In this document: positions 5,756-7,065 of the stretch, piece after piece
Numbering within the stretch: position 1 is the first letter of the stretch
Layout of the letters: each line of letters opens with the position of its first letter
DNA from: Deltaproteobacteria bacterium
GTDB taxonomy: Bacteria; Desulfobacterota; Syntrophia; Syntrophales; UBA2210
Direction: 5' to 3'
DNA: 7,065 bases
Assembly: GCA_019313735.1 (NCBI GenBank)
Contig: JAFDAR010000115.1
Span: 1 to 7,065 of the forward strand
Program-made: the position numbers and the translations under genes
Notes under the pieces: model-generated
Told to the model about the DNA's origin: nothing
Databases searched by the model: none
What the model saw: only the letters and a program-made list of their open reading frames with translations

Positions 5756-6428
5756 TTCCTTTCCAATCAAGGCGGGGTCTCCCACAAAGGCCGTCCCCGG
5801 TTACAATGTCCAGATCGTGGATCCCGATGGGAACACCCTCCCCGCCGGAGAAGACGGTATTATAGCAATAAAGCTTCCCCTCCCCCCGGGGTGCCTGCCG
5901 ACTCTGTGGAATGACGACAAGCGATTCCTTGAATATGTAACGGAAATACCGGGATTTTATGTGACAGGCGACGGAGGTCATGTGGATGAAGACAGATATC
6001 TTTTTATCATGGGACGGATGGATGATGTCATCAATGTCGCAGGGCACCGGCTCTCCACCGGCGCTATGGAAGAGGTGGTGTCGAAGCACAGGGATGTGGC
6101 TGAATGCGCCGTCCTGGGAGCGAATGATCAACTCAAGGGCCAGGTTCCTATCGGGTTTGCCGTCCTGAAGTTTGGAGTGGATCGTGATCCGGATGAAATA
6201 ACCAGAGAATTGGTACAGATGGTGCGGTCGGATATCGGGCCGCTTGCCTGTTTCAAGCAGTGCGCCATCGTCAAGGCCCTGCCTAAAACCCGTTCCGGCA
6301 AGATACTGAGAGGCACGATGCGCAAGATAGCCAACGGCGAAGAGTACATCGTTCCCTCAACGATCGAAGACGAGTCCGTTCTTGGCGGTATTGAAGAGGC
6401 AGCAAAAAAGTTAGGCCTGGGAAAATAA
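5745..6428 (+). pseudogene. C-terminal fragment of the PrpE-type synthetase
   Basis: This 227-codon frame begins with an ATG that overlaps the previous stop by 11 nt. It holds SPTKAVPGYNVQIVD, LPPGCLPTLW, the GDGG motif (residues 75-78) and the hinge GRMDD with R91. It continues with VINVAGHRLSTGAMEEVV, LKGQVPIGF, and PKTRSGKILR, whose K186 is the expected adenylation lysine. The ATG is only the residue normally found in the middle of the protein. The G-rich ACGGGGTGGG before it might allow weak re-initiation, so a two-chain product is conceivable, but the missing residues between the halves argue against function. Confidence 0.8.
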
Positions 6429-6448
6429 GCTCCAATCACACACTATGG

Positions 6449-6471
6449 CCCGGCGGCTTGTGCCGCTCGGG
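6449..6471 (+). promoter_or_regulatory. GC-rich hairpin in the gap between synthetase and ADP-forming ligase subunit
   Basis: CCCGGCGGC (6449-6457) pairs with GCCGC-T-CGGG (6462-6471) around a TTGT loop, with one bulged T. That is a 9-bp stem of pure G-C pairs. Only TTT follows, so it is at best a weak or partial terminator. It may instead stabilise a processed mRNA end or tune the ratio of the two genes. Confidence 0.45.
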
Positions 6472-6493
6472 TTTGAAAGGGAGAGAAGACACG

Positions 6494-7065
6494 ATGAAAG
6501 AGATCCTGCAGAGAGCAATCGACAAAAAACAGAAGGCCCTGTCCGAATATGACTCGAAACGTATTGTTGAATTGGCCGGGGTTGCAATAACGCGAGAGGG
6601 ACTCGCAGACTCCAGAGATGAAGCCCTCAAGATAGCCGAAGAGATGGGTTTTCCGGTGGTGCTGAAGGGATGCTCCAGCACGGTGACTCACAAGACGGAG
6701 ATGGACATGGTCAAACTGAACCTGGGCAGCAGCGACGACGTGGCCCGGGCATATGATGACATTATTCAAGCCGGCATGGAACTCGATGGCGTGCTGGTGC
6801 AGGAAATGATCAAGGGGGACAGGGAATTTGTTATAGGCCTGACACGTGACCCCCAATTTGGTCCGTGCGTCATGTTCGGCCTGGGTGGAATATTCACGGA
6901 GGTCCTGAACGACGTCAGCTTCAGAGTAGCACCCATTTCGGAGATCGACGCCATGGAGATGATCGAAGAAATAAAAACCAGAAAACTCCTTGACGAATTC
7001 CGTGGAAGTCCGGCCGTTGACAGAAACGCCCTCGTCAAAGCACTGGTGGGCATAGGCAAACTCGG
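6494..7065 (+). CDS. ADP-forming acetyl/acyl-CoA synthetase, beta (ATP-grasp) subunit, 3' truncated by window edge
   Basis: 190 complete codons are visible without a stop; stand-alone beta subunits are roughly 230-250 residues, so the end lies just outside. The ATP-grasp domain shows PVVLKG with K58, THKTE (65-69), VLVQEMIKGDREFVIGLTRDPQFGP (D119-P124) and FGLGGIFTEVLNDVSFR (from 128). In characterised ADP-forming acetyl-CoA synthetases a beta-subunit histidine relays phosphate to ADP; H66 in the HKT motif is the likely equivalent. The enzyme interconverts acyl-CoA, ADP and phosphate with acid, CoA and ATP, and needs an alpha subunit with the CoA-binding domain, presumably encoded downstream. 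The ATG is 10 nt behind AGGGAG. The gene follows the PrpE-type synthetase by 65 nt in the same direction. Confidence 0.88.
   Translation, partial: MKEILQRAIDKKQKALSEYDSKRIVELAGVAITREGLADSRDEALKIAEEMGFPVVLKGCSSTVTHKTEMDMVKLNLGSSDDVARAYDDIIQAGMELDGVLVQEMIKGDREFVIGLTRDPQFGPCVMFGLGGIFTEVLNDVSFRVAPISEIDAMEMIEEIKTRKLLDEFRGSPAVDRNALVKALVGIGKL

Larger units (their letters stand above)
4580..6428 (+). pseudogene. prpE: Propionyl/acetyl-CoA synthetase (PrpE/ACSS3 type), probably broken
   Basis: This AMP-forming short-chain acyl-CoA synthetase activates propionate or acetate with ATP and CoA. The start (YERSISNPELFW, then LDDSNKPFYRWFVGGKLNTCYNALD) matches PrpE/ACSS3 more closely than classical acetyl-CoA synthetase. 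The ATG at 4580 follows GAGGA at 4571-4575. Two lesions are visible. Around 5531-5537 about ten residues (normally an FWRVI-like helix) are missing in frame between GTPDPG and GVSVLFTAP. At 5743-5745 about six residues (normally like PIAANC) are missing after QTETGW and the frame changes. The frame change implies a loss of 3n+2 bases, for example 17. Both halves otherwise keep the motifs. The remaining length is about 610 codons against roughly 630 for the family. Substrate preference cannot be settled from the sequence. Confidence 0.8.

Overview
The window carries part of an acyl-CoA metabolism region, most likely from an anaerobic bacterium of the Desulfobacterota/deltaproteobacterial type. 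That placement is an inference. It rests on a DUF3795-type cysteine-rich protein, an AidB-like acyl-CoA dehydrogenase beside acyl-CoA synthetases, and a stand-alone ATP-grasp subunit of an ADP-forming acetyl-CoA synthetase. There is no rRNA or other phylogenetic marker, and no tRNA, CRISPR array or complete insertion sequence was seen.

Layout: 1-148 is AT-rich and unassigned. 149-598 (minus) encodes a DUF3795-like protein with 15 cysteines. 599-793 separates it from a divergent operon and holds a perfect-consensus sigma70 promoter (TTGACA-N17-TATAAT). That promoter reads into an acyl-CoA synthetase gene (794-2056) broken by two internal deletions, and then into an intact acyl-CoA dehydrogenase (2069-3679). 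A strong GAAA-capped hairpin (3687-3724) lies between the dehydrogenase and the convergent TetR-family regulator (3741-4376, minus). The regulator is divergent from a propionyl/acetyl-CoA synthetase of the PrpE/ACSS3 type (4580-6428), which also looks broken: one short in-frame loss and one frame-changing loss. The 4377-4579 spacer holds a sigma70-like promoter overlapped by a 19-bp palindrome that could be the TetR operator. After another GC-rich hairpin (6449-6471), the beta (ATP-grasp) subunit of an ADP-forming acyl-CoA synthetase begins at 6494 and runs off the right edge.

How the genes fit together: synthetases activate carboxylic acids to CoA thioesters, the dehydrogenase oxidises acyl-CoA, and the ADP-forming enzyme can recover ATP from short-chain acyl-CoA. 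A TetR regulator beside such genes usually senses an acyl-CoA or related ligand. The striking point is that both AMP-forming synthetases carry lesions while the dehydrogenase, the regulator and the visible part of the ADP-forming enzyme are intact. This could be real, recent gene decay at short sequence matches or an assembly/consensus artefact; the sequence alone cannot decide. I see no convincing evidence for a wholly new biological system here.
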